From Tissierella sp. (lineage in GTDB: Bacteria; Bacillota; Clostridia; Tissierellales; Tissierellaceae): 64,000 nt of DNA. Positions 20,406 through 28,836 of the stretch are shown here, piece by piece. The translations under genes and the position numbers were made by a program. Position 1 is the stretch's first letter, and every line of letters starts with the position of its first letter. The notes beneath the pieces are model-generated. The model had not been told where the DNA came from, searched no databases, and saw nothing but the letters and a program-made list of their open reading frames with translations. The stretch covers positions 95,450-159,449 of the forward strand of contig NZ_JAVKTS010000007.1 in NCBI RefSeq assembly GCF_031460495.1, in the 5' to 3' direction.

Positions 20406-20421
20406 TAAATAGGGTGATAAT

Positions 20422-21879
20422 ATGGAGTTTCTATTTTCAATTTTTCAATGGATATTTAATAATATATTATTGCTAAACATTACTTTTGCAATATTACTTG
20501 TTTTTTTTGAAAGAAGAAACCCAACATCAACTTGGTTATGGCTCATGGTTCTGACATTTTTACCTGGTATAGGATTTATTCTCTATCTCTTTCTTGGTCA
20601 GGATTTAAGTAAGATAAAATTATTTAAGACAAAGGAAGAAGAAGATTATTGTTTTCGTGATATAGCCTTAGTTCAAGAAGAACAGATTGATAATGATGAA
20701 TATAAATATAGAGATCCTAATTATGTTGAGTATGAGGATTTAATAAAGATGCATTTAAATAGTTCAGATGCATTTTTTACTCAAGATAATTCTGTTGATA
20801 TGTTTTTTGAAGGAAATGATAAGTTCGAGGCGTTGTTAGACAGTATAGATAATGCAAAGCAGTATATCCATATGCAATACTATATTTTCAAATCGGATAA
20901 CCTTGGTAAAAAAGTAATAGAGGCATTATGCAAAAAAGCTAAGGAAGGTCTAGAAGTAAAACTTTTAATAGATGGAATGGGTGGAAGAAAGTTTTCAAGA
21001 AAATATATTGTACAATTAAAAGCAGCAGGTGCAGAAGTTGGAATATTTTTTCCACCATTTGTGCCATTGCTAAGTCTTAGAATTAATTATAGAAATCATA
21101 GAAAGATTTGTATTGTTGATGGTAAGGAAGCCTTTGTAGGAGGATTCAATATAGGTGATGAATATATAGGATTATCTAAAAAGTTTGGATATTGGAGAGA
21201 TACGCATCTAAAGATTAGAGGATCTGCCATATCTTCTCTAGAGTGGAGATTTTTGCTGGATTGGAGATTTGCTACTGGTGGTGAAATAGCAAGGTGTCAA
21301 ACCTATCTTGCAGATGAAGATACTAAAGGTAGTACAGGAATACAAATTGTATCATCAGGGCCTGACTCAAAATGGCCAAGCATTAAAGATGGTTATCTCA
21401 AGATGATATCAACTGCAAAGCAAAAAATATATATTGAGACTCCATATTTCATACCCGATGATAGTATTTTTGAAGCTCTTAGACTGGCTGGATTGTCTGG
21501 TCTTGATGTAAGGGTTATGTTTCCAAATAAACCAGATCATATTTTTGTATATTGGGCAAGTATGAGCTATATGGGAGAGCTTTTGCAAGCAGGTGTAAGA
21601 TTTTTTACCTATGAAAAAGGTTTTCTTCATTCAAAAGTAGTTTTGATGGATGATTTTGTATCTTCAGTAGGTACAGCAAATCTTGATATAAGAAGCTTTA
21701 AGTTGAATTTTGAAGTAAATGCTTTTTTATATGATGAATCCATGAATTTGAAACTAACAGATAGATTTTTAAATGATTTACAATATTGTAAAGAAATCAC
21801 ATTAGAAGAATATGGTAAAAGAAGTAGGATTGTCAAAATAAAAGAATCAATTTCTAGGCTTTTATCTCCTATTCTCTAA
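20422..21879 (+). CDS. cls: Cardiolipin synthase
   Basis: 485 residues, typical of bacterial Cls. Two N-terminal membrane helices (about 5-60, with RRNPTSTWLWLM) are followed by two phospholipase D catalytic motifs: HRKICIVD (His about 226) and HSKVVLMDD (His about 403). GFNIGDEY and GTANLDIRSFKLNFEVNAF complete the signature. It condenses two phosphatidylglycerols into cardiolipin at the membrane. It starts 16 bp after typA and is probably cotranscribed. Confidence 0.95.
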   Translation: MEFLFSIFQWIFNNILLLNITFAILLVFFERRNPTSTWLWLMVLTFLPGIGFILYLFLGQDLSKIKLFKTKEEEDYCFRDIALVQEEQIDNDEYKYRDPNYVEYEDLIKMHLNSSDAFFTQDNSVDMFFEGNDKFEALLDSIDNAKQYIHMQYYIFKSDNLGKKVIEALCKKAKEGLEVKLLIDGMGGRKFSRKYIVQLKAAGAEVGIFFPPFVPLLSLRINYRNHRKICIVDGKEAFVGGFNIGDEYIGLSKKFGYWRDTHLKIRGSAISSLEWRFLLDWRFATGGEIARCQTYLADEDTKGSTGIQIVSSGPDSKWPSIKDGYLKMISTAKQKIYIETPYFIPDDSIFEALRLAGLSGLDVRVMFPNKPDHIFVYWASMSYMGELLQAGVRFFTYEKGFLHSKVVLMDDFVSSVGTANLDIRSFKLNFEVNAFLYDESMNLKLTDRFLNDLQYCKEITLEEYGKRSRIVKIKESISRLLSPIL

Positions 21880-21922
21880 TAATAAACTTGCCTCTGGAGA
21901 TAATAATCTAGAGGTGATTATT

Positions 21923-22822
21923 TTGAAATCGGTAAAATTGTTTGTTTTATTTTTAATTACGATATTGATTTTAAGTGGATGTAAAATGAGCAAAAATCAG
22001 GCAACTAAATTGAAGAAAAAAGATAAGGCTCCAGATTCTCTAGGCAAATTAAGTGATTCATTACAGGGTATATTGAAAGAAACTGAGATTATAGAATCTA
22101 TATTAGATGGGACTGATGAAGAAGTAAAAAAGGCAGAGTTGGAAAAGGCTAAAGAACAAGAAAAGGTTAAGCTTGAAGGTAATATGGGAGAAAAAAAAGA
22201 AGGCGGAAATTCAAGTAGTAAACAAGGAAGTTCTCAATCAAGTAATCAGTCTACTGACACAAATAAAAAAGGTGAAAAAAAGCCTAAAGATAAGGAAGAG
22301 AAACTTTTATCGACTTGGGAAAGTTTAAATAAAAAAATAGAAGAAACACATAAGAAGTGGAATGATTACGAATCAGAAGGAATAAAAAAAGGTATCAATC
22401 AAAATAGTACTCAGAAATTTAAAGATAGTATTAATGCTTTGACAAAATCAGTAGAAGAAAAGAATATATTGGGTATATATGACTATACTAGCCAGAGCAT
22501 GGTAAATCTAGCTCCAATTCTTGAAGTATATAAGGACGAAATATGGGGTGAAATAAATAGAGTAAAATCAGCAGTATATAAGAGTTATGCAAAGGCAATA
22601 GTAGGTAAATATGAAGAAGCTCAAGAGCAATTAAAGAATTTAGAAGAAGTAGCAAATAAAACAAGGTTGAAGATTGAAGATGATAATAAAAAAATACAAT
22701 CTTTGGAAAAGGTTAATTTATCAATTGAAGCTATGAGGCAGTCATTAGAAGAAAAAAGTATTACATTAACAAGAATTAAAAAGGATATCGTAATAAAAAA
22801 CCTTGATGAGCTAGGAAAATAA
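21923..22822 (+). CDS. Coiled-coil lipoprotein of unknown function
   Basis: 299 residues from a TTG at 21923, 6 nt after GAGGTG; a GTG at 21914 lies inside that site. The signal peptide ends in lipobox LSGC. A charged low-complexity linker (about 75-120: Lys, Glu, Gly, Ser, Gln) follows, and the rest is helical and coiled-coil like (EEAQEQLKNLEEVANKTR). No known family is recognised. The Shine-Dalgarno site can pair with CCTCT at 21891-21895, which would make its translation structure-dependent. Confidence 0.75.
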   Translation: MKSVKLFVLFLITILILSGCKMSKNQATKLKKKDKAPDSLGKLSDSLQGILKETEIIESILDGTDEEVKKAELEKAKEQEKVKLEGNMGEKKEGGNSSSKQGSSQSSNQSTDTNKKGEKKPKDKEEKLLSTWESLNKKIEETHKKWNDYESEGIKKGINQNSTQKFKDSINALTKSVEEKNILGIYDYTSQSMVNLAPILEVYKDEIWGEINRVKSAVYKSYAKAIVGKYEEAQEQLKNLEEVANKTRLKIEDDNKKIQSLEKVNLSIEAMRQSLEEKSITLTRIKKDIVIKNLDELGK

Positions 22823-22840
22823 AAGAAAAGAGGGATAGCA

Positions 22841-23674
22841 TTGAGACCAGAAGCTATAAGAGATTATTTTATCGTAAATGGAAAGTTAGAAAGCACAGAA
22901 AAAAAGGATATATTTAATCGAATTGAAAAACCACCAATATATGAGGTAATTAGGTCGGTAGATGGTGTCCCACTTTTTTTAGAAGATCATTTAAAAAGAA
23001 TGTTTGATTCAGCTAATATCATAGGATATGACTTAGATAAAGATGAAGAAGAAATTAGTCAAGATATTCAAAGACTTATACAAAAGAATAATGTTGAGAA
23101 CTTAAACATTAAGCTTTTATCTACGGAAATAGAAGGTATTGGCAAGATATTTTTGATTTATAATATTGAAAGCTTCTATCCACCAGTAGAGTATTATGAA
23201 AAAGGAATCCATACTATTTTATTTCATCATGAAAGAAGTAATCCAAATGCAAAGGTACTATTTACATCATTTAAAGAAGATGTAGCTAAAGCTTTAAAAG
23301 AAAAAAATGCTTTCGAGGCTTTACTTGTTAGCAAATCAGGATATATACCAGAAGGTAGCCGTTCTAATATGTTCTTTGTGAAGGGTGACAAAGTATATAC
23401 TGCCAAGGGGACTGAGGTATTAATAGGAATTACAAGGAAGCATATATTTAGTGTATGTGATAAATTAAATATTAAATTAGTAGAAGAAAGTATCCATATG
23501 GATGATTTGAACAAGCTAGATGGAGGTTTTATGTCAGGGACATCAGTTAATGTATTGCCAATATCTACTATAGATGGCATAGAGTTAGATTCAATCAATA
23601 ATCATATAATTAAGGAAATAAACAAAGAATATTTAAATCAAATAAAGAATTATATAATTGCAAAGAAAAAATAA
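22841..23674 (+). CDS. Class IV aminotransferase (BCAT/ADC-lyase fold)
   Basis: 277 residues from a TTG 8 nt after GAGGGAT. It has the fold-type IV PLP signature: start region FLEDHLKRMFDSA, the probable PLP Lys at about 138 in NPNAKVLFTSF, Glu about 171 in GYIPEGSRSNMFFV, GITRKHIF, and the C-terminal MSGTSVNVLPIS. These enzymes act on branched-chain or D-amino acids or on aminodeoxychorismate; which one cannot be told here. It lies in the same direction after the coiled-coil lipoprotein and ends at a terminator shared with pepT. Confidence 0.85.
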   Translation: MRPEAIRDYFIVNGKLESTEKKDIFNRIEKPPIYEVIRSVDGVPLFLEDHLKRMFDSANIIGYDLDKDEEEISQDIQRLIQKNNVENLNIKLLSTEIEGIGKIFLIYNIESFYPPVEYYEKGIHTILFHHERSNPNAKVLFTSFKEDVAKALKEKNAFEALLVSKSGYIPEGSRSNMFFVKGDKVYTAKGTEVLIGITRKHIFSVCDKLNIKLVEESIHMDDLNKLDGGFMSGTSVNVLPISTIDGIELDSINNHIIKEINKEYLNQIKNYIIAKKK

Positions 23675-23686
23675 TGAACAAAGCAA

Positions 23687-23718
23687 AAAAGATTCCTCAC
23701 CAAAGTGAAGAATCTTTT
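23687..23718. terminator. Bidirectional terminator between aminotransferase and pepT
   Basis: AAAAGATTC pairs with GAATCTTTT, with an inner TCAC/GTGA helix and a CAAA loop. T-rich ends on both strands allow termination of both convergent genes. Confidence 0.85.
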
Positions 23719-23724
23719 ATTAAT

Positions 23725-24951
23725 TTATTTCATTTCTTGAACCAATTCAATTATTTTTAGAATTGTATCTACAGATTTTTCCATTGCAAATGTTGGGATA
23801 TATTCAAATTTTCCATGGTAATTATGGCCACCAGTAAAAATGTTTGGACATGGCAATCCCATATAGGAAAGTCTAGCCCCATCAGTACCACCTCTAATAG
23901 GCTTAATTAAAGGCTGAATCCCTAAATCTTCCATGGACTTTTTAGCTATATCTACTATATACATAACAGGGAGAATTTTTTCTTTCATATTATAATATGA
24001 ATCAGTAATCTCTAAATTAATTATATTTCCATATTTGTGATTCAAAAACTCTACTGCCTTAGTCAAGGTTTCTTTTTTGCTTTCATATTTCTCCATTGAA
24101 TGATCTCTTATAATAAATCCAATTTCTGTTTTTTCAACAGAACCATCAAAAGACATCAAATGATAAAAGCCTTCATATCCTTCTGTATACTCAGGTCTTT
24201 CATTTACAGGGAGCATAGAATTAAGCTCCAAGGCTACTAGAATAGAATTAATCATTATATTTTTAGCTGTACCTGGGTGAACATTTCTACCTTGAATAGA
24301 AATTCTAGCTGTAGCAGCATTAAAGTTCTCATACTCCAATTCACCTACAGGTCCACCATCTACAGTATATGCAAAGTCTGCACCAAATTTGTCTACATCA
24401 AAGTAATCAGCGCCTCTGCCTATTTCTTCATCTGGAGTGAAGCCAACTTTTATTGTGCCATGAGGTATACTAGGATTCTCAATCAAGTATTCCACTGCAG
24501 ATATTATTTCTGCTATTCCAGCTTTATTATCTGCACCAAGTAGAGTTGTACCATCTGTAGTTATTAAATCTTTGCCTATATAATTCTGTAAATCTGGAAA
24601 ATCTTTTATAGACATAATAATATCTTTTTCGACATTTAATACTATGTCTTTTCCATCATAATCAGTTATGATTTTAGGCATTACATTTTTACCAGACATA
24701 TCAGGACTAGTATCCATGTGAGCTACAAATCCTATAGTAGGAACTGACTCTTTTATATTAGAAGGTAGAGTTCCCATGACATATCCATTTTCATCTACGG
24801 ATACATGAGATAAACCAATGTCTTCCAATTCCTTTCCTATCATTTTAGCAAATTCATATTGATTAGCTGTGCTAGGTACACAAGTGGCACTTTCATCTGA
24901 AGTCGTTTCATACTTAACATAATTTAGAAATCTACTTAATAATTTATTCAT
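23725..24951 (-). CDS. pepT: Peptidase T (tripeptidase)
   Basis: 408 residues, the usual PepT length. M20-family metal and catalytic motifs are HMDTSPD (His 78, Asp 80), GADNKAG (Asp 141) and TPDEEIGRG (Glu 175/176). The C-terminal GGTDGARLSYMG and NIFTGGHNYHGKFEY fit PepT. It removes the N-terminal residue of tripeptides in the cytoplasm, using two zinc ions. GAGGT lies close before the ATG. The 5' region carries an 11-bp-arm inverted repeat over a possible -10 box. It fits peptide use together with the Opp-type importer downstream. Confidence 0.97.
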   Translation of the reverse strand: MNKLLSRFLNYVKYETTSDESATCVPSTANQYEFAKMIGKELEDIGLSHVSVDENGYVMGTLPSNIKESVPTIGFVAHMDTSPDMSGKNVMPKIITDYDGKDIVLNVEKDIIMSIKDFPDLQNYIGKDLITTDGTTLLGADNKAGIAEIISAVEYLIENPSIPHGTIKVGFTPDEEIGRGADYFDVDKFGADFAYTVDGGPVGELEYENFNAATARISIQGRNVHPGTAKNIMINSILVALELNSMLPVNERPEYTEGYEGFYHLMSFDGSVEKTEIGFIIRDHSMEKYESKKETLTKAVEFLNHKYGNIINLEITDSYYNMKEKILPVMYIVDIAKKSMEDLGIQPLIKPIRGGTDGARLSYMGLPCPNIFTGGHNYHGKFEYIPTFAMEKSVDTILKIIELVQEMK

Positions 24952-24977
24952 TATATTACCTCCTGACTTTATTTATA

Positions 24978-25006
24978 TCTCCTATATTATATAACAATAT
25001 AGGAGA
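24978..25006 (-). promoter_or_regulatory. Inverted repeat over the probable pepT -10 box
   Basis: TCTCCTATATT (24978-24988) and AATATAGGAGA (24996-25006) form an 11-bp perfect inverted repeat with a 7-bp centre. On the minus strand the centre contains TATAAT. It lies 27 bp before the pepT start and could be an operator or an mRNA hairpin. Apart from this, 24952-25205 holds no recognisable gene. Confidence 0.45.
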
Positions 25007-25205
25007 AAAATGCAGAAATTTGTAGAAAAATTTGGAATTATTTTAGTATATTATTTGAGCTTTAGTGCTATAATATTCAGGTGAGCAAAAAAAAGGTAAA
25101 TATTTGATAATTAAACTTATTATAGGGTATAAGAGTTGTAACAAATAGATAGAGAAAAGTGGTAATGATTACTAAGGTGAACAGGGGAAAGGTAAGGGAA
25201 TAGCC

Positions 25206-25367
25206 ATGAGAGAAAAATGTACGAAAGAAAACTTAAAGACAAGAATAGAATCAATGCGTGAAGAACTAAATCAAATGGTTTTAAAAGATTTGGATAAAGA
25301 TAAGGTAGTAAAGATTAGTCAAGAGTTAGATCTATTAATAAATGAATTTCTTTCAGCAAAGATATAA
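25206..25367 (+). CDS. Spo0E-family aspartyl-phosphate phosphatase
   Basis: A 53-residue protein with the family signature SQELDLLI at residues 38-45, preceded by a first helix (ENLKTRIESMREELNQMV) to form the helix-hairpin of the family. Members remove phosphate from Spo0A~P and so delay sporulation. A GGGAAT site lies near the ATG, and a perfect palindromic terminator overlaps the stop codon. It is a single gene between pepT and the ZIP transporter, both on the other strand. Target specificity is inferred from the family. Confidence 0.85.
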   Translation: MREKCTKENLKTRIESMREELNQMVLKDLDKDKVVKISQELDLLINEFLSAKI

Positions 25368-25393
25368 AATAGCAGATAATTATCTGCTATTTT
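25366..25393. terminator. Bidirectional terminator between Spo0E-like and ZIP genes
   Basis: A perfect 28-bp palindrome (arm AAAATAGCAGATAA) with A/T tails on both sides overlaps the stop of the Spo0E-like gene and ends 3 bp before the stop of the convergent ZIP gene. Confidence 0.9.
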
Positions 25394-25395
25394 AA

Positions 25396-26169
25396 TTATC
25401 CAAGAGTTACATCTAATACCATCATTATAATGAATCCAATGACAATTCCATAAGTTGCTTCCCTTTCATTACCATTATTATGTGTCTCTGGTATTATTTC
25501 ATCAGATATAACAAACAACATTGCACCTGCTGCAAAAGCCAGTATAAATGGAAGTATAGGTTCAAATATACTTACTAAACCAAGACCCATTAAACCGCCA
25601 ATAGGCTCTACTAATCCTGTTAGCAAAGCAACCAGAAATGCCTTTTTAACATTGTATTTTTCACGAACCAAGGAAAGAGCCACAGCTAACCCCTCAGGCA
25701 TATTTTGAAGTCCAATACCTAAGGCAATACTTAATCCGTTCTTTACATTATCATCACCAAAGCCAACTCCTACAGCCAATCCTTCTGGAAAGTTGTGTAT
25801 AGTTATAGCAATGATAAAAAGCCAAATCTTTTTTAAAGACGCACTTGCGCCTTCCTCTCTTTTATCAAGCAAATGAACATGAGGTGAATATTTATCTGTT
25901 AGATCAAGAAAAACTGCACCTGCAAATATACCTAACCCAGTAATTAAAGCTCCTTTTAATCCTCCGCCAGAATAATCTAGACTAGGGATTATTAGAGAGA
26001 ATGAAGTAGCTGCTAACATTACCCCAGCTGCAAAACCAAGTAGAATATCCAACATCTTTTCAGAAATATTTTTTGTGAAAAATATAGGCAAAGCCCCCAC
26101 GCCAGTCATGAGACCAGCACTAACACTTGCTAAAACACCTAATAAAAAAGTATTTTCCATAAGGGACAT
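25396..26169 (-). CDS. ZIP-family metal transporter
   Basis: 257 residues from the ATG at 26169, which is 7 nt after AGGAGG; an upstream in-frame ATG at 26175 is too close to that site. There are about eight membrane helices and the two ZIP signature helices HNFPEGLAVGVGFG and QNMPEGLAVALS, with the metal-binding His/Asn/Pro/Glu residues. The middle loop is short with a DKYSPHVHLLDKREEG stretch. It is like ZupT/GufA-type importers of zinc, iron or manganese; the substrate is not readable from the sequence. Confidence 0.93.
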   Translation of the reverse strand: MSLMENTFLLGVLASVSAGLMTGVGALPIFFTKNISEKMLDILLGFAAGVMLAATSFSLIIPSLDYSGGGLKGALITGLGIFAGAVFLDLTDKYSPHVHLLDKREEGASASLKKIWLFIIAITIHNFPEGLAVGVGFGDDNVKNGLSIALGIGLQNMPEGLAVALSLVREKYNVKKAFLVALLTGLVEPIGGLMGLGLVSIFEPILPFILAFAAGAMLFVISDEIIPETHNNGNEREATYGIVIGFIIMMVLDVTLG

Positions 26170-26223
26170 AAGCATTCCTCCTTTAATTAAATTATAGGAA
26201 GATAATGTAATTTAGTCAAGACC

Positions 26224-26322
26224 CTAAGTTAGTATGGGAATGCCTATAAATAGAAGAATTAATATTAATAGTATAGCAATTAGCCAGTAAAAACTTCGCT
26301 TCTTAATAAAAAATAATTTCAT
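26224..26322 (-). CDS. Possible 32-residue single-helix membrane protein
   Basis: ATG at 26322, 7 nt after AAGGGGT, opens a 32-codon frame: a basic start (MKLFFIKKRS) and one hydrophobic helix (about 11-30, WLIAILLILILLFIGIPIL), then a stop. It could be a real small membrane protein or the surviving N-terminus of a longer secreted protein such as a sporulation cell-wall hydrolase. No homologue is recognised by eye. Confidence 0.45.
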   Translation of the reverse strand: MKLFFIKKRSFYWLIAILLILILLFIGIPILT

Positions 26323-26454
26323 ATAACTCAACCCCTTATAATAATAGTATTATAATCTATTTTGCAATTAAAAAATATATACCACAAATTTCATTTTATA
26401 AGTTATAATATGGATATTATGATATAATATTTAATGAGAGGAGGAAGGATAGAG

Positions 26455-27318
26455 ATGGCGATAAAAATACTGAGCGATAGTGCTTGCGATTTACCAGAAG
26501 ATATTGTAAAAGAATATGATATTGATATTGTACCTATAATGGTAATTAAAGATGATAAGGAGTATTTAGATAATATTACTATAAAGCCAGAAGAAGTATA
26601 TAATGGTATGAAAAACGGTGAGGTATATAAAACCGCCCAGATACCACCAAATACATTTACCGAAAAGTTTTTAGAATATGCAAAGAATGGTGATAGCGTT
26701 ATTTATGTAGCTTTTTCTTCTGGATTATCAGGTACATATCAGACTTCCATATTTGTAAAAGGTACAATCCTAGAAGAATATCCTGAATTTGACTTAGATA
26801 TTGTTGATACAAAAGCTGCAACTGGAGGATTTGGTCTTATGGTTCTAAAAGCAGCTCAAATGGCAAAGGAAGGAAAATCAAAGGAAGAAATACTTAGTCT
26901 CCTTGATTTTTATGCAGCTCATATGGAACACATTTTTACTGTAGATAATATAGAATACTTATTTAGAGGTGGAAGAGTTACCAAAACTCAAGCCTTCCTA
27001 GGGGGATTATTAAATATAAAACCAGTATTAAATATGGAAGACGGTAAACTAGTTCCTCTTGAAAAAGCAAGAGGCAGTAATAAAGCATATAAGATAATGA
27101 TGGATATAATAGGAGAAAGAGGTAAAGATGCTGATTTGGAGAATCAAATAATTGGAATATCTCATGGAGATGATCTAGAGTTGGCACTAAAAGTTAAAGA
27201 AATGCTTACTAAATCTTTTGGCACCACTAATTTTTTAATAAATACAATAGGTGCTGCAATAGGTGCCCATTCAGGTCCAGGAACTATAGCTATTACATTT
27301 TTAAATAAAAAATACTAA
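26455..27318 (+). CDS. DegV-family fatty-acid-binding protein (FakB-like)
   Basis: 287 residues from the ATG at 26455, after the GAGGAGGA site. DegV motifs are SDSACDLPEDI at the start, AFSSGLSGTYQ (ligand-binding Ser/Thr), DTKAATGGFG, YLFRGGRVTK and the C-terminal GAAIGAHSGPGT. Family members bind a fatty acid and, as FakB, present it to the kinase FakA for phosphorylation before entry into phospholipid synthesis. No FakA gene lies in the window. A terminator follows directly. Confidence 0.95.
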   Translation: MAIKILSDSACDLPEDIVKEYDIDIVPIMVIKDDKEYLDNITIKPEEVYNGMKNGEVYKTAQIPPNTFTEKFLEYAKNGDSVIYVAFSSGLSGTYQTSIFVKGTILEEYPEFDLDIVDTKAATGGFGLMVLKAAQMAKEGKSKEEILSLLDFYAAHMEHIFTVDNIEYLFRGGRVTKTQAFLGGLLNIKPVLNMEDGKLVPLEKARGSNKAYKIMMDIIGERGKDADLENQIIGISHGDDLELALKVKEMLTKSFGTTNFLINTIGAAIGAHSGPGTIAITFLNKKY

Positions 27319-27342
27319 AGAATTAATTCTTTAGTATTTTTT
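27308..27342 (+). terminator. Terminator after degV-like gene
   Basis: A perfect palindrome with arm AATACTAAAGAATT and a following run of T starts at the stop codon of the DegV gene. Confidence 0.88.
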
Positions 27343-27360
27343 AAAATTAACAATAAACTC

Positions 27361-27389
27361 TAGACAAATTTAAAAAATAGGAGTATAAT
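27361..27389 (+). promoter_or_regulatory. Strong promoter of tRNA-Lys
   Basis: TAGACA (27361-27366) and a perfect TATAAT (27384-27389) are separated by exactly 17 bp, ending 22 bp before the tRNA. Confidence 0.8.
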
Positions 27390-27411
27390 AATTTATGTTA
27401 GTTCAATAAAT

Positions 27412-27487
27412 GTGCTTTTAGCTCAGTTGGTAGAGCACCTGACTCTTAATCAGGGTGTCCAGGGTTCGAATCCCTGAAGGCGCACCA
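27412..27487 (+). tRNA. tRNA-Lys (anticodon CTT)
   Basis: 76 nt with encoded CCA. The 7-bp acceptor (GTGCTTT with AAGGCGC, two G-U pairs), the D arm GCTC..GAGC, the anticodon stem CCTGA/TCAGG around loop CTCTTAA with anticodon CTT, and the T arm CAGGG-TTCGAAT-CCCTG are all present. It reads AAG lysine codons and has its own promoter and terminator. Confidence 0.98.
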
Positions 27488-27494
27488 CAGTAAT

Positions 27495-27531
27495 AAAAAG
27501 GCTTCCAGAGATTTCTTGGAAGCCTTTTTTT
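27495..27531 (+). terminator. Terminator of tRNA-Lys
   Basis: AAAAAGGCTTCC pairs with GGAAGCCTTTTT around an 11-nt loop and ends in a T run. Confidence 0.9.
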
Positions 27532-27555
27532 ATATCATATAATAGGGCTACATAA

Positions 27556-28605
27556 TTAAGCTTTTATAGCCCAACGAAGTTTTGCAGATCGTGCTCTAGG
27601 ATTAAGATTACATTCTTCTTGTGTTGGTCTGATAGGACTAGAAGATACTTCACTGTAAATACCCTCTCTTAAATAATGCTGAAAACTCTTTTTAACTAAT
27701 CTGTCTTCACCAGAGTGGAAAGATAGTATTGCAACACGTCCTCCACTAGCAAGGCTATTGGGAAGTTTCTCCAGAAATTCATACAACACTTCAAATTCAT
27801 GATTTACATCTATTCTAAGGGCTTGAAAGCACCTTTGGCATGACTTCTTAATTGATTCATTTCTTTCTTTTTGTGGAAGAAATTTCAGGGCATTTGCAAT
27901 AATTTGTTGAAGCTGTGTAGTCGTATTTATTCTATTTCCTTTTCTAATTTCAGATATTATAGCTTCAGCTATTTCTTTAGCATAGGGTTCATCTGAATTC
28001 TCTATGAACAATCCCTCTAATTCATCTTTTGAAATCCGGTCTAGTCTTTCAGCAGCAGATTTTCCTCTTCTAGGATTTAGTCTTAAGTCCAGTGGACCTT
28101 CGGTCTTAAAGGAAAAACCTCTATCTGGGTTATCTATTTGCATTGAAGATACGCCTAAATCTGCCAACACAAAATCCAAGGGACCAGATTCTAATACTAT
28201 CTGATCTATATTTGAAAAGTTCATTTGTCTAATTTTTAATATGTCTTCGTCGTAACCTAAGTCCTTTAATCGTTGCTCTGTTTTCGGTAATTCAATAGTA
28301 TCTACATCTGTTGCATAAAGTTGACCTTTTTTATCCATAGATTTAAGTATTTCTAATGTATGACCACCATAACCTAATGTGGCATCTAATCCGATTTCAC
28401 CAGGTTTGATTTGTAAAAAGTCTAGTATTTCATCTACGCAAATTGAAAGATGCATTCCTGCAGGAGTACTTCCTTTTTGAATTACTTTAGCTACAGTTTC
28501 AGAATATTTATCTGGTTGGTGCTCTTTATACTTCTCCTTATAGGTTTTCGGATGTGTTCCACTATATCTAACACGCCTCTTGTGTTTTTTCTCGTTATTA
28601 TCCAT
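27556..28605 (-). CDS. rsmH: 16S rRNA C1402 N4-methyltransferase RsmH (long form)
   Basis: 349 residues from the ATG at 28605 after GGCGGGAAG; an ATG at 28626 is an alternative. The SAM-binding region LDATLGYGGHT, DLGVSSMQIDNPDRGFSF, DLRLNPRRGKSA and the C-terminal RVAILSFHSGEDRLVK and NPRARSAKLR identify RsmH/MraW, which methylates C1402 of 16S rRNA. It has a basic N-terminal extension of about 45 residues (KKHKRRVRYSGTHPKTYKEK) absent from standard RsmH, and it is not next to mraZ or cell-division genes. This suggests the second RsmH paralogue seen in some Clostridia (from memory). Confidence 0.9.
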   Translation of the reverse strand: MDNNEKKHKRRVRYSGTHPKTYKEKYKEHQPDKYSETVAKVIQKGSTPAGMHLSICVDEILDFLQIKPGEIGLDATLGYGGHTLEILKSMDKKGQLYATDVDTIELPKTEQRLKDLGYDEDILKIRQMNFSNIDQIVLESGPLDFVLADLGVSSMQIDNPDRGFSFKTEGPLDLRLNPRRGKSAAERLDRISKDELEGLFIENSDEPYAKEIAEAIISEIRKGNRINTTTQLQQIIANALKFLPQKERNESIKKSCQRCFQALRIDVNHEFEVLYEFLEKLPNSLASGGRVAILSFHSGEDRLVKKSFQHYLREGIYSEVSSSPIRPTQEECNLNPRARSAKLRWAIKA

Positions 28606-28836
28606 TTCTTCCCGCCTTTTTATCATATCATTTTCATATTATTCTAATAGTTATATTATCAAATTCATCTTACAAAAGCAATTTATCTACTATGAATTGG
28701 GATCCTTTTATTTTTCTTGGAATTATTTCATAATTCTATCACCCTAAAACTAAATTTATAGTGTATAATAAGTAAAATATAAAATTTCAAAAAATATTGA
28801 AGTTTTATAAATAAGAATATGGAGGTTATTAAAAGA

